The position numbers were made by a program, and so were the translations under genes. This document shows, piece by piece, positions 1-10,254 of a stretch of 64,000 bases of DNA (within the stretch, counting starts at the first letter, position 1; each line of letters begins with the position of its first letter). The notes beneath the pieces are model-generated. The model ran no database searches. It worked only from the letters and a program-made list of their open reading frames with translations, and was not told the DNA's origin. The DNA comes from Cornus controversa. Taxonomy: Eukaryota > Streptophyta > Magnoliopsida > Cornales > Cornaceae. Location: assembly GCA_026545225.1 (NCBI GenBank), contig CM048849.1, positions 30,452,336 to 30,516,335 of the forward strand, read 5' to 3'.

Positions 1-13
1 ATTTGTGCCTAGG

Positions 14-454
14 CTAGGGATGGCAACGAGGGCGGGTTTGGGCAGAGGTGGGTACCCCTCGCCTCGCCCCGTTTAAACTTCCACAATATCAATGGCAGGT
101 GATGGTCAGTGGCAAGCGACCATGCTCAATGGCAAGCGACGGTGGGGTGTGGGATTGTCTTGCCGTTTGGGTCTCTATTCCATAGCTGCTGAAGTAAATG
201 TAAATTTAGGGTTATAGTTTCTATTACCTATATATATTATACGTATAATACTTATATATATATATATATATATATTAGGGTATGTTAGCAAATTTAGTAT
301 CTAAACGGGGCGGGGCGTGGTGGGGCGACCTTGCCCCATCCCGCCTCGATCTCGTGCGTGTTTTTCCTACTAAAACGTATCCCTAATCAAATCCCAAAAA
401 TGGGTCACCAAAATTGATTTAAATGGGGTGGGGCAAGGTAAATTGCCATCCCTA
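14..454. mobile_element. hAT-like MITE inserted in the LINE reverse transcriptase
   Basis: The ends are inverted: TAGGGATGGCAA at 15-26 and TTGCCATCCCTA at 443-454. Flanks are TGCCTAGG (6-13) and TGCCTAGC (455-462), an 8-bp target duplication with one mismatch, as expected for hAT transposases. Mentally removing the element and one target copy rejoins the LINE frame (F-V-P-S then I-L-I-D-D-N), an independent check on the boundaries. The interior is G+C-rich near both ends, has a TA microsatellite at about 255-275 and no coding capacity. Confidence 0.85.
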
Positions 455-1496
455 TGCCTAGCATACTTATTGATGACAATATTATTGTTCACAATCTTAT
501 GCATGTGTTGAATACTAAAGGAGAAAGGAGACCCTATTATCTTGCTATTAAACTGGATATGGTCAAGGACTATGACAGGGTTATTTGGGCTTTTATCCAA
601 AAATTCATGGAGTAACTTGGTTTTGACAGAAGATGGGTGATGTTGATTATGAAATGCATCTGTACAATGTCTTTCTTAGTGCTAATTAATGGGAAAGATG
701 TGATCTTTTTCCATCTTTTAGAGGTCTCAGACAAGGAGGCCCCATTTCTCCTTATTTGTTCCTCTTATGCATCAAGGGTCTCATAACTCTTATCCGAGAC
801 GCTATGAGAAGGAAGCATCTCAAAGGCCTCAATATGGGAAGAGGTTGTCCTACAGTCTCCCATTTGCTCTTCGCCGACGATGCCCTCCTTTCGGTTAAGC
901 TAAGGAGACTAATGTGTTTTGTATTATAAGAATTCTGAACAGATACAAATCTTTAATTGGATAGCTTGTCAACTTCAAAAAGTTATGCATCTATTCTAGA
1001 CCTAACACATCTGCTCATTTGAGAAATCAGTTGAGATTCTCTTTGGGTATAAGAAATGTTGACTGGACAACAAATATTTAGGCTTTCCATCTTTACTTGG
1101 GAGATCCAAAGTGACTTCCTTCCAATACATTTCAGATTAGATTTCTTACAAAACTAAACTTCTCAAAGGAAACTTGTTGTCCAAAGTAAGCATAAAAGTG
1201 TTGTTAAAAGTTGTACTCTCGGTTCTTCTTACTTTTTTTATGCGTTGTTTTAAAATTCCAAAGCACCATTTGCAAGGCCATTACAAGTAAATTTACAAAC
1301 TTCTGGTGGAGTGGGGACGAAAATTCAAATAAGATTAATTGGATCAGGTGGGAAAGTATTTGCAAGTCCAAAGAAGCTAGTGGTATTGGTTTCAAGAACA
1401 TTGAAGCTTTTAACTTGGCCCTCCTAGCCAAGTTGGCTTGGAGAATGAAAATTGGTGATGATTCTATGATGTTCAAGTTATTTAAAAGAAGTGTTT

Positions 1497-1847
1497 TGTT
1501 ACGTGTATAATTTGTTTGTAGTTGACTTAGTATTTCTATTTTGGTTGCTTTTGAATTAGTCTATGTATTCACGTAGTCCTATTTAGAAAATAGGACGTAG
1601 TGGTAGCACTATCTAAAAAATAAGTCACAATGGAGTTTGTTTTACATGTTCATGTATTTAAGTGGTTCCACGGTCAATAAGAATGGCAGTCAATGAATTA
1701 CCTAAACTCAGAGTCTTTTGAAGACTTGCTACCTTCGAAGTAGCTTTGGAGGTTGCTACCCTCAGATTAGCTTGTTATCTTATCGTTTATTAATCATCAC
1801 TCTTCTTTTTCCTTGTTCTAGTATAAGGGACATATCAATATGTAACA
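1497..1847 (+). repeat. 5' LTR of the gag-only element
   Basis: 351 bp, starting TGTTACGTG and ending TGTAACA. It aligns along its whole length with 2857-3234, including the shared block around GTCTATGTATT (1559 and 2920) and the repeated GGAGGTTGCTAC motif. The PBS follows after a single G. Confidence 0.9.
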
Positions 1848-1848
1848 G

Positions 1849-1860
1849 TGGTATCAGAGC
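1849..1860 (+). other. Primer binding site (initiator tRNA-Met)
   Basis: TGGTATCAGAGC, one base after the end of the 5' LTR. This is the standard plant LTR-element PBS complementary to the 3' end of initiator tRNA-Met. Confidence 0.9.
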
Positions 1861-2109
1861 TTAAATCCTAAGACTTATGAAGGACTCAGACCTCCCAAAA
1901 ACTCGTCTTAAGAATCTGTCAGATATGGTAGCCAAACAAGGCTCAATGTTGTAGTAAATTGACTAAAATACTTCTATTTTCATAAACGAGGTTTGGCACC
2001 AACTTGCAGCTTTTACATTGTTAATAGAAAGGATTTCGAAGGCTCCATCATCCGAGAAGGAATAATAAATGGTTGGCACGCCCAATAATAACATGGTGGT
2101 TTCTGGTAT

Positions 2110-2715
2110 GGGCACTCTGCATAGCAAGGGGCCAAAGATCAGCCTCTTCAAATACGATGGGTCAGAAGATCCCTTTGGCAGATTAGTATTTCTTTCTAAA
2201 TCAAATTCTTGACCACCAATGTCTTTTATATGTCTCTTTTCACTTAAAGGCTACAACTCTCCAATATTTTAAATATTTGCAACATGCAAATGAGCTTACG
2301 AATTGGATGTCCTTGTCCAAGCACTTGAGAAAAGGTTCAGACCTACTGAATATGAGGACCCAAAGGATGAGTTGTCCAAGTTGTATCAAACATTCACTGT
2401 TGCGGCTTATCAAACATAATTTGAGAATTTGGCCCAACGAATTAATGGTCTCTTTGGTAAATTTCTTACTTGCACTTTCATCAGTGGCCTTAAGGATGAC
2501 ATTCAGACTATGGTTAAGTCCTTCTACCCCATCTCTTTAAAGGATGCCATTGGACTTGCTCGTCTTTAAGAGAAGCACTTTTCTAAAGATCGCAAGTTTT
2601 TGTCCTCAAATAGTCCACTTTTTTCTACACCATTAACCCCTCAGCCAACCATTAAAAAAAATTTCTACGAGAAAATGAAAGCTCGTCATGATAAGGGGCT
2701 TTGTTGTTACTGTGA
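2110..2715 (+). pseudogene. Broken gypsy gag
   Basis: Frameshifted plus-strand reading gives typical gag pieces: KISLFKYDGSEDPFG (near 2140), then about 2300-2570 LEKRFRPTEYEDPKDELSKL, FENLAQRINGLFGKF and FISGLKDDIQTMVKSFYP. A start of the C-terminal zinc-finger region (ARHDKGLCCYCDE, about 2680-2720) follows. The zinc knuckle is not completed. Several stops and frameshifts interrupt it, so no intact protein is encoded. It supports assigning the host element to Ty3/gypsy. Confidence 0.8.
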
Positions 2716-2856
2716 TGAAAGTACAAAACCATAACTACAAATGTCACACTTTCTTCTTTATTGAATAACGCAATTCCAATGATGAAGACATGGATTGTTC
2801 ATCTGACAATGTGTGACAATTTTGGGGACAAGATTAATTTTGAGGGGGAGGAATAT

Positions 2857-3234
2857 TGTTACATTCATAATATGCTTGTAGGTGTATTAGTTTTACTGTT
2901 ATGTTTGATTTTGAATTGGTCTATGTATTGAAGTAGTCCTATCTAGAAAATTGGACGTAGTGGTAACATTATCTAAAAAATAGTCATAGTGGTTTCTAGT
3001 TTGTTGTATGGATAGGGAGTTTATTTTATATGTTCATGCATTTAAGTGGTTTCATGGTCAATAACAAAGGCAGTCAATGAATTAACTAGACTCAGAGTCT
3101 TTTGGAGGTTTGCTACCCTCGAAGTAGCTTTGGAGGTTGCTACATTCGAAGTAGGCCTATTATCTTGTCGTTTCTTTATCATCACTCTCTTCTTTTTCTT
3201 TGTTCCAGTCTAAGGGATATATCAGTACATAATA
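2857..3234 (+). repeat. 3' LTR of the gag-only element
   Basis: 378 bp, starting TGTTACATT after the purine tract GAGGGGGAGG. It is about 27 bp longer than the 5' LTR because of small indels. It ends CATAATA where the 5' LTR has TGTAACA, and is followed at once by the target duplication TGTTT. Confidence 0.9.
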
Positions 3235-4560
3235 TGTTTCAATAGTTATAACTTCCTTAATTCTCCCACCAAACCCAATGTCTCATGGGTTTGGAAAAGC
3301 ATTCAAGCTACTAAGGAAGTAATCTCGAGAGGTATGAAATGGAGAGTTGGGGAAGGTCATGATATTAATTGTTGGACTGACAATTGGCTCCCAGACAAAT
3401 CCAGATTCTTAGTTTCTTTTGGAGGAATGAATCAAATTTCCACTTAGTTGCTCATCTAATTAACCATTCCTCCCACTCTTATAAAACATACCTTATTTTC
3501 CCTCATTTCAACCAATGAGGTAAAAATCTCATCCTCCAAATTTTCCTAAAAGAACTAGGTGGTAGTCCCACTCGGATAGAACTGGTTACAGTTTTAAGCC
3601 TCATAAAACCAAAATATTGTAAGGGATTTGAAAGATCAAAACCTATATAAAGGTTCAATTTTCCTTATGCCAATGCCTTCATAAAGGATCGAAGTGTACT
3701 AACAATTAATTTCAGAAATGCGAATAATGTAGCTACATGCAGGGTTTATGGAAATACTGACGAAACAATTGATCATTTGTTATGTCTATAACCTAATGCA
3801 TGCAAGGTGTGGAAGATTAGTCCTCTGAATATGAACTTTAGTGACTAGCAATCCATTATCTGGCAAAGGCGATGGCATTCCCTTATCGACATCTAAAATA
3901 CTAATGATAATTCTGTTGATTGCATTAGTATGGTCTCTTTTATTTTTCGGTCCATTTGGAAAAGTAAAAATTATTTTATTTTTAATCACAACCTTTGGGA
4001 TCCCGCCAACACTTGTCAAAGAGCAATCAAAGACTTTTATGAATTCAAGGAAATCACAAGACATGAAACTTTGTGCTTGATGCCTCTAACTCTGGCCTCT
4101 TCCCCATCAATTTGTGGAATGCCCCTGCGTTTGGCTTTCTAAAATTGAATTTTGATGTACCATACAATGCTGTGGACAAGTCATGTGGTGCTGGAATGAT
4201 CTTGAGGAACCATTATAGCCAACCTACTAACGTTTCCTTAATGTTCCTTTCCCAAAATGTTGGAAATATCACAATGTTTTAATTAAAGGGGATTGTCAAC
4301 GAGTGATGAGGTTATCTCCAATTGAAGAAGCTCCGATGGTCATCTTTGAATATGTTTCTTCTTTTTTATAGGACTGTTCAGATTCCTCTTTGCTATGGAC
4401 TCCTAGATCAGGCAATTCTGTAGCTCATGTTTTGAGCAAATAATCCTTGTAGACTAAATCTGGTAGTTTAGATTTGAGCATATGGACCTTATGGATGTTA
4501 GAGGCTTTAACTCTAGAATGTACTTCTTTCCTTTTTGAATGATATGTATTTTTCTTGGTG

Positions 4561-5096
4561 TTAAAAAAAGATGTGGTTTCCTTAAAATAGGCCCTTAAAT
4601 TTCTTCAATAAAATTGACGGGTTGGTTTCTATTAACCAAAATAGGTTGCGCCTGCACCTGTAGTTGAGGTAAAGTACATTTAATCAATTAAATGATTAAG
4701 TTATCTTTTCCCCTTGGGGTGCAATTACTTGTGGATTTGGTTGAAAGGTGGAATTGGTAGTCTCTAATTAGAGGTGAAAAAATTTGACATAATCTGCCAA
4801 CACAACTCAAACACAACACGGAGCTAGCGGGCTTGGATTAACTCTAATCATGTTTATGCAATAATCACGTCAATCCATTTAACCTGTATAATTAATCACG
4901 TCGTGTTCGTGTTTTAGAGCTCACCCCTTTTAATCAATTATAATCTTTAATTAATCATGTCAGGTCAACTCTATTAACCCGTAACATGTTTTAATCCAAT
5001 TACGATGGAAATTTCTATTATTTCAATATAAATCCAATATGTATATTGTATGACACTATTTTTTTTTTGTTGTAAATGTATTGTCCGCATTATTCT
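4561..5096. other. Non-coding stretch
   Basis: AT-rich sequence between the LINE 3' end and the gypsy LTR. The text has a decayed, repeat-like feel (AACCTGTATAATTAATCACG, several TTAATCA motifs). I see no gene, RNA or element boundary. Confidence 0.4.
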
Positions 5097-5546
5097 TGTT
5101 GAAGGAAAAAATAGCACAGTCCAGGACAACGTCATTTCCTGTAAAACAAAGAATGAAATCACATTAGTGCACTGGTGTGGTGCCAACCAAGGACTCTCTG
5201 ACGATCAAATCAGTTAATTTGTTAATAAATGAAGAGAGATGGTGTGTAGTGTATTTAATACTCTTTCTCTAGTTAATCATTGTACATACCTCGTTTATTA
5301 AAAGTAGTTGCTTGAGTTGGTTATCAAAGACGTGTCTCCTGAGATTCACTGTAACCACTCCTTTATAGTAGTCGCTTAAGTTGGTTGTCAAAGACGTGTC
5401 TCCCGAGATTCATTGTAACCACTTCGTGAATGAGAGAAATATCTAAACTACCTCATCATCTTGTTATAATTTTGAAAAATTAAATTCAAATTCACTCAAC
5501 TCTAATCAACTCGTCAAATTGTCAACGCAAAAAATCTCTCTTATCA
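5097..5546 (-). repeat. 3' LTR of the minus-strand gypsy element
   Basis: Aligns with 11957-12346 through shared blocks such as TTTCCTGTAAAACAAAGAAT and CAAAGACGTGTCTC. It is about 60 bp longer because a block beginning GTAGT(T/C)GCTT(G/A)AGTTGG is present twice here (from about 5305 and 5370) but once in the other LTR. Confidence 0.85.
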
Positions 5547-6490
5547 CCTGCCTCCTATTTTCAAGTCTAGAACGTACATTGAAAATATATGAAAACCACC
5601 GAGTACAACCCTATTTATGTATCTATTCATTTTGAAAACCTAAAAATATTGTAATGGTGTAGTAATCATCAATTTCAAAAGTAAATCAAAGATATATAGA
5701 TTGCAATTATTACATGAAAGTATTCTAATGGCAAATAAAATACTTAATGATGGTGGATGATAAAGTAACAATAACCCGTTATGGTAGCTTTTTTTCTGGA
5801 AACATTCCATTGATTTCATATTAATCTTATGCAATGACATGTGGCCTGATTTTATGTGGTGGTTTTTTTAGGTTGACAGGTGTCAACAAGTGATAATCTT
5901 GGTGGTTGTGAGGTGGACAGATTTCAGCGGGGACACTCTCGGGATTGGTAGAGTTTAAGTATTTGAGTCAGTGGTTTAAGTTTGTTTCATGAATTGTGAA
6001 TTCATGTTGAGGATTGTGGTTTGTGAAGTTAAGGTGTATGTTGTGTTGTTTTTATGATTATGTATAGCTAAATGAACACTTGTTATTTTGTTGTATATTT
6101 GCCTTGTCGATAGTATGAGTATTGTGAGCATGCCATGTAGTGTAGGGATGACATGACTGTATATCATGTAGTTCGGCGTCGAGTCGATGTTTAAGCGGGT
6201 TTGGTCATCTCTACTAGGCATAGTTGTATGCTCACCCCTCTTTCCCAAACCTTTTTTGGAGTCTTCTTTTGGATTATGTAGGTAGATGTCCATGCCAGCT
6301 TATGGCATGTTGGCTATTTTTGAAATGATGTAGTTCCATTTGGATAATCTTTCTGTCTATGAGTTAATATGTATTCCTTATGTATAACATGTGTACAAAT
6401 TTGAGGAATGAATGTATAAAGGATCTTTTGTTATCCGTTTGTGTATAAAATTGTTGAAGTGACCATTGGAAAAGAGAATCATATGTTTTA
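5547..6490. other. Non-coding repeat-derived DNA inside the gypsy element
   Basis: No gypsy pol similarity is visible. The stretch around 6160-6300 (GCTCACCCCTCTTTCCC, then a GT after an AG) resembles the interior of a long LTR. With the LTR-end and PBS-like sequence at 10020-10246 it may be the other part of a second, inserted LTR element. The left boundary was not found. Confidence 0.4.
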
Positions 6491-6699
6491 GGATAAATTA
6501 CACTTACCTCCCCTGAGGTTTCACTTAATTGCACCTAACATCAAACTATTGAATTTTGTTACAATGACCTCCGCTGTAATGGAAATGGACTAACAGACGT
6601 TAATTTTTAGATGAAATGTCTATTATACCCTTAATATTATATTGATATAAAAATTAAAATATTTATCTATATAAAATGACATTTTTGCCCATCTAATAT

Positions 6700-6700
6700 A

Positions 6701-6748
<48 letters not shown>
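6700..6748. repeat. (TA)n(TG)n microsatellite
   Basis: Uninterrupted TA repeats followed by about 16 TG units inside the MULE-type element, just inside its left terminal region. Confidence 0.95.
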
Positions 6749-6750
<2 letters not shown>

Positions 6751-6999
6751 GAGTTGACGAAGCACCGGTCATCTTCTTTGGCCACACCACCACCGCCACC
6801 ACTAACTAGACCACCCATGAGCCACCACCTGCAACACCCCAACTAGCCACCACCTGCAACAATCGAACCACCCCTGTACAACCAAGCCGAAACTCACCAT
6901 GGCAGCCACCATCGTGCACAACCCCAGCTGCCATGACCACCACCATGCTCCCACTTTTGACTTCATCAACCTCACGACTACCATAACACCACAATCCCA

Positions 7000-7245
7000 A
7001 CCAGAGTCACCAAATCCACAACCACAATCCCAACCACAGTGACCAAATCCACCACCACAATCCACAACCACAGTCATCACCACCACAATTCCAACCATAG
7101 TCACCAAATCCACCACCACAATCCACAACCACAGTCACCACCACCACCACAATCCTAACCATAGTCACCAAATCCACCACCACAATCCACAACCACAGTC
7201 ACCACCACCACAATCCACAATCACAGCCACCACTACCACAATCCT
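7000..7245. repeat. CCACCACAATCC minisatellite, copy 1
   Basis: Short units alternating CCACCACAATCC, ACAACCACAGTCACC and AAATCCACC, in variable order, within the MULE-type element. Open frames here (Val/Trp/Gly- or Pro/Thr/His-rich) come from the repeat and are not genes. Confidence 0.9.
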
Positions 7246-8454
7246 AACTGTAACCACCACAAACGTCATCGTAATAGCCATTATCACTTACCTTCGATGC
7301 TTCCATGATCGTACCTTTTGTACCAGCTAGAGCTCATAATCACCATAAACACCATCGCAACCCCAATCGATCTCATTTGACACTACCACTGCCAAACCAT
7401 CCTGTCACTAATGTTGGCCCCCAAAACTAAAGCTTAAAACCCTATCGTTTCACCACTGAATAGCCACTGTCGTTTTAGATTCTTCCTCTAGTGTGAATCT
7501 CATAAACCCCAATTTCATAATACGTGTTTGTGTATGTGTGTGTGTGTGTATATATATATACATTTGTGTGTGTATATAGAGAAATTGATGGTGGTGGTGA
7601 CTGTGATTATGGTGGGGCCGCCAGGTGTGGGGTTGCGATGGTTGGGGGTGGTGGTGGCACCGCCAAGTGTGGGGTTGCGATGGTTGGGGGTGGTGGCGGC
7701 ACCGCTGGTTTGGGTGGTGGATACACATATATATGTGTGTTTGTGTGTATATATATACGGTTGCATAAATATGTATAAATATATATGTAAATATATATAC
7801 ATATAATGTAATAACAGTGGGTTGATGGACATTTTGGTCTATTTAACTAATTTTTTTGACAAAACTAATAAAATTTTGGATGGAGGGGGTCTTTGTCATA
7901 ACAGAGCAAACCTTAGGGGAGGTCAGTGTAATTTACTCTATGTTTTATCATACAATACACATTATGGATTATATTTGGATGTGTTATGTCTCAAGGAAAT
8001 GCATGTTTTGGATTAGAATTATTGAATGTATGGACTTAGCATTTTTGAGATGTAATTGTATGAATTTTGTGAGGATTTAATCATGTTTAATTAGAGTTGT
8101 GGGTGAATGCATGAGGCTAAGGAAAGCACTTAGACTTGACATATACAAGTTTTGTGCATTTTTAAAACTTTCGGTCACCTAGTTCTCCCAGTAGCTGACC
8201 GAATGTGTGAGATCCCGAACTTTGTAAATGGGGGACTTGTTTCAAATGTCTGGAGAAGGGTTTTAGCGGACCAAAAACACCCTTTTGGCTGACCGAAACA
8301 TAACCAAACCTTAACACTCGAACCACCCCTGTACAACCAAACCGAAACTCACCATGACAGCCACCATCGTGCACAATCCCAACTGCCATGGCCACCACCA
8401 TGCTCCCACTTTTGACTTCATCAACCTCACAACTACTATGACACCACAATCCCA

Positions 8455-8665
8455 ACCAGAGTACCACAGTGACCAAATCCACCACCACAATCCACAACCA
8501 CAGTCACCAAATCCACCACCACAATCCACAACCACAGTCACCACCACCACAATCCCAACCATAGTCACCAAATCCACCACCACAATCCACAACCACAGTC
8601 ACCACCACCATAATCCATAACCACAACCACCACTACCACAATCCCAACCACAATCACCACAAACA
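8455..8665. repeat. CCACCACAATCC minisatellite, copy 2
   Basis: The duplicated counterpart of 7000-7245, with a different number and order of units, so the array changed length after or during the duplication. Confidence 0.88.
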
Positions 8666-8928
8666 TCATCGCAACAGCCACTACCGCTTACCTTCAATGT
8701 TTCTATGACCGTACCTTTCGTACCGGCTTGAGCTCATAATTGCCACAAATGTCATCACAACCCCAATCGATCTCCTTTGACGCTACCACTGCCAAACCAT
8801 CTTATCACTGATGCTGGCCTTGAAAACCAAAGCCTAAAACCCTATCGTTTCACCACCGAATAGCCACTACGGCTTTAGATTCTTCCTCTGGTGTGAATCT
8901 CATAAGCCCCAATTCCATACTATGTGTT

Positions 8929-8964
<36 letters not shown>

Positions 8965-10019
8965 CATTTGTGTGTGTATACAGAGAAATTGATGGTGGTG
9001 GTGACTGTGGTTGTGGTGGTGCCGCCAGGTATGGGGTTGCGATGGTTGGGGGTGGTGGTGGCACCGCTGGTTTGGGTGGTGGATACATATATATATGTGT
9101 GTTTGTGTGTATATATATATGGTTGCATATATATGTATAAATATATGTATATATATATAATGTAATAATAGTGGGCATATATATATATATATAAGTTGAT
9201 GGGCATTTTGGTCTATTTAACTAATTTTTTTGACAAAACTAATAGAATTTTGGATGGAGGGGGTCTTTGTCATAACAGATCAAACCTCAGGGGAGCACGG
9301 TGTAACAAAATTCATTAGTTTGATGACGGGTGTAATTAGGCCAAACCTCAGGGGAGGTCAGTGTAATTTACTCTATGTTTTATCATGCAATACACATTGT
9401 GGATTATATTTGGATGTGTTATGACTCAAGAAAATGCATGTTTTGGATTAGAATTATTGAATGTATGGACTTAGCATTTTTGAGATGGAATTGTATGAAT
9501 TTTGTGAGGATTTAATAATGTTTAGAGTTGTGGGTGAATGCATGAGGCTATGGAAAGCACTTAGACTTGACATATATAGGTTTTGTGCATTTTTAGAACT
9601 TTCGGTCACCTAGTTCTCTACAGTAGTTGACCGAATGTGTGAGATCTCGAACTTTTGTAAATGGGGGACCTATTTCAAACGTCTGGAGAAGGGTTTTAGT
9701 AGGCCAAAAACACCCTTACGGCTGACCGAAGTTGTTCTCCGGCCGACCGACAGAACTGGTTAATTGGAAGTCAGCTAAACCTAGGTTTCAACTGACCAAA
9801 GAAGGTTCCAGCTGACCGAAATTGGACTGTAATGGAATTTCATGAACTTTGGAATGAGAATGAATGTGTATGGGTGTATTAACCAATGTGGGGCCCATTG
9901 GAATTATTTATGTTGAGTCGTACATATACATGCATATGTACGTGATTAAGTTTTCACTATAATTGAAATTAGAGGTAGTGATATTGAGACATAATGAATA
10001 GTCTCATCTTTGTGATCGG

Positions 10020-10246
10020 GTTTTGAGGCGTGCCAATTTGGTCTCCGGATAGGGTATCACAGTGAGATTGTTAATATGAGGTGATGACGTGTGACTAGAT
10101 CACCCTCAGTTTTTGAAAGACAAAAATTGAGGCATGACAACCTGGTATCAGGGTATGATATCATAGTGAGGTTATTGATGTTTGATTTCATCGTTCACCC
10201 CTATTTCCCTCGTTCTTAATCGGGTGTTAGAAATTGAGGCTTGACA
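10020..10246 (+). repeat. LTR end and PBS-like sequence of a second LTR element
   Basis: GGCATGACA (ending 10139) is followed by TGGTATCAGGGT (10143-10154), close to the initiator tRNA-Met PBS. After it come ATGATATCATAGTGAGGTTATTGATG and CGGGTGTTAGAAATTGAGG. The same order (CGTGACA, TGGTATCAAATC, ATGATATCAATGTGAGATTG, CGGGTGTCGAAAATCGGGG) occurs at 33020-33146, so the two loci share an element family. The block 10053-10143 looks like a worn duplicate of 10146-10246. It abuts the gypsy protease remnant at about 10250 and is probably the edge of an insertion into it. Confidence 0.6.
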
Positions 10247-10254
10247 CTTTGTGA

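Larger units (their letters stand above)
1497..3234 (+). mobile_element. Non-autonomous Ty3/gypsy-type LTR retrotransposon (gag only)
   Basis: Direct LTRs lie at 1497-1847 and 2857-3234. Both start TGTTAC; the left ends in CA and the right in a mutated ATA. The PBS TGGTATCAGAGC (1849-1860) matches the 3' end of initiator tRNA-Met, and a purine tract (2841-2852) precedes the right LTR. Flanks 1492-1496 and 3235-3239 are both TGTTT, a perfect 5-bp target duplication. The interior is only about 1.0 kb and holds a gag remnant, with no protease, reverse transcriptase or integrase. The insertion splits the LINE coding region. Visible LTR differences suggest it is not recent. Confidence 0.93.
1..4560 (+). 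mobile_element. Decayed L1-type LINE (non-LTR retrotransposon), interrupted by two insertions
   Basis: In broken plus-strand frames the translation gives a plant LINE reverse transcriptase: FVPS at the window edge, then a DDNIIVHNLMH-like stretch after position 463, LAIKLDM, then RGLRQGGPISPYLF and HLLFADDALLS (about 460-890). Further 3' are FWWSGDENSNKINWIRW and GIGFKNIEAFNLALLAKLAWR (about 1300-1450), the zinc-binding reverse-transcriptase region (WVWKSIQA, WRVGEGHDINCWTDNWLPD, about 3290-3400), and an RNase H-like domain (FGFLKLNFDVPYN, CGAGMILRN, then GNSVAHVLSK, about 4120-4440). Many stops and frameshifts show it is dead. The 5' part (ORF1, endonuclease) lies outside the window or is lost. 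It carries a MITE at 14-454 and an LTR element at 1497-3234. The 3' end near 4560 is approximate because I found no clear poly(A) tail or target duplication. Confidence 0.85.
6491..7938. mobile_element. Mutator-like (MULE-type) non-autonomous element with 9-bp target duplication
   Basis: The left end GGATAAATTACAC (6491) and right end GTGTAATTTACTC (to 7938) are inverted. The inverted similarity continues inward for well over 100 bp (left: CCTCCCCTGAGGTTT, TCAAACTA, GAATTTTGTTAC). Flanks are TATGTTTTA at 6482-6490 and 7939-7947, a perfect 9-bp target duplication typical of Mutator transposases. The interior has no transposase. It holds a TG/TA microsatellite, a CCACCACAATCC minisatellite and a Gly/Val-coding GGTGGTGG tract that gives only chance frames. 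Confidence 0.9.
6863..9730. repeat. Tandem segmental duplication, about 1.4 kb x 2
   Basis: Copy 1 is 6863-8297 and copy 2 is 8318-9730, in direct orientation, joined by about 20 bp (8298-8317) with no counterpart. Both start TCGAACCACCCCTGTACAAC and end GGCTGACCGAA. The unit starts inside the MULE-type element and runs past its right end into flanking DNA. Copy 2 therefore contains a 5'-truncated MULE (8318-9373) with its own copy of TATGTTTTA (9374-9382). Copy 2 keeps about 55 bp of the right terminus near 9300-9350 that copy 1 has lost. Confidence 0.92.

Noticed and set aside
6802-7192. Minus-strand Val/Trp/Gly-rich open frames (MWIVVVDLVTMV...), repeated at 8162-8592
   Set aside because: They are readings of the CCACCACAATCC minisatellite inside the MULE-type element; three frames are open at once and no protein family fits.
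7450-7832. Open frames on both strands over TG/TA and GGTGGTGG tracts, and their copies at 8850-9206
   Set aside because: Simple-sequence DNA gives overlapping His/Thr/Tyr- or Gly/Val-rich frames; no start context or homology.
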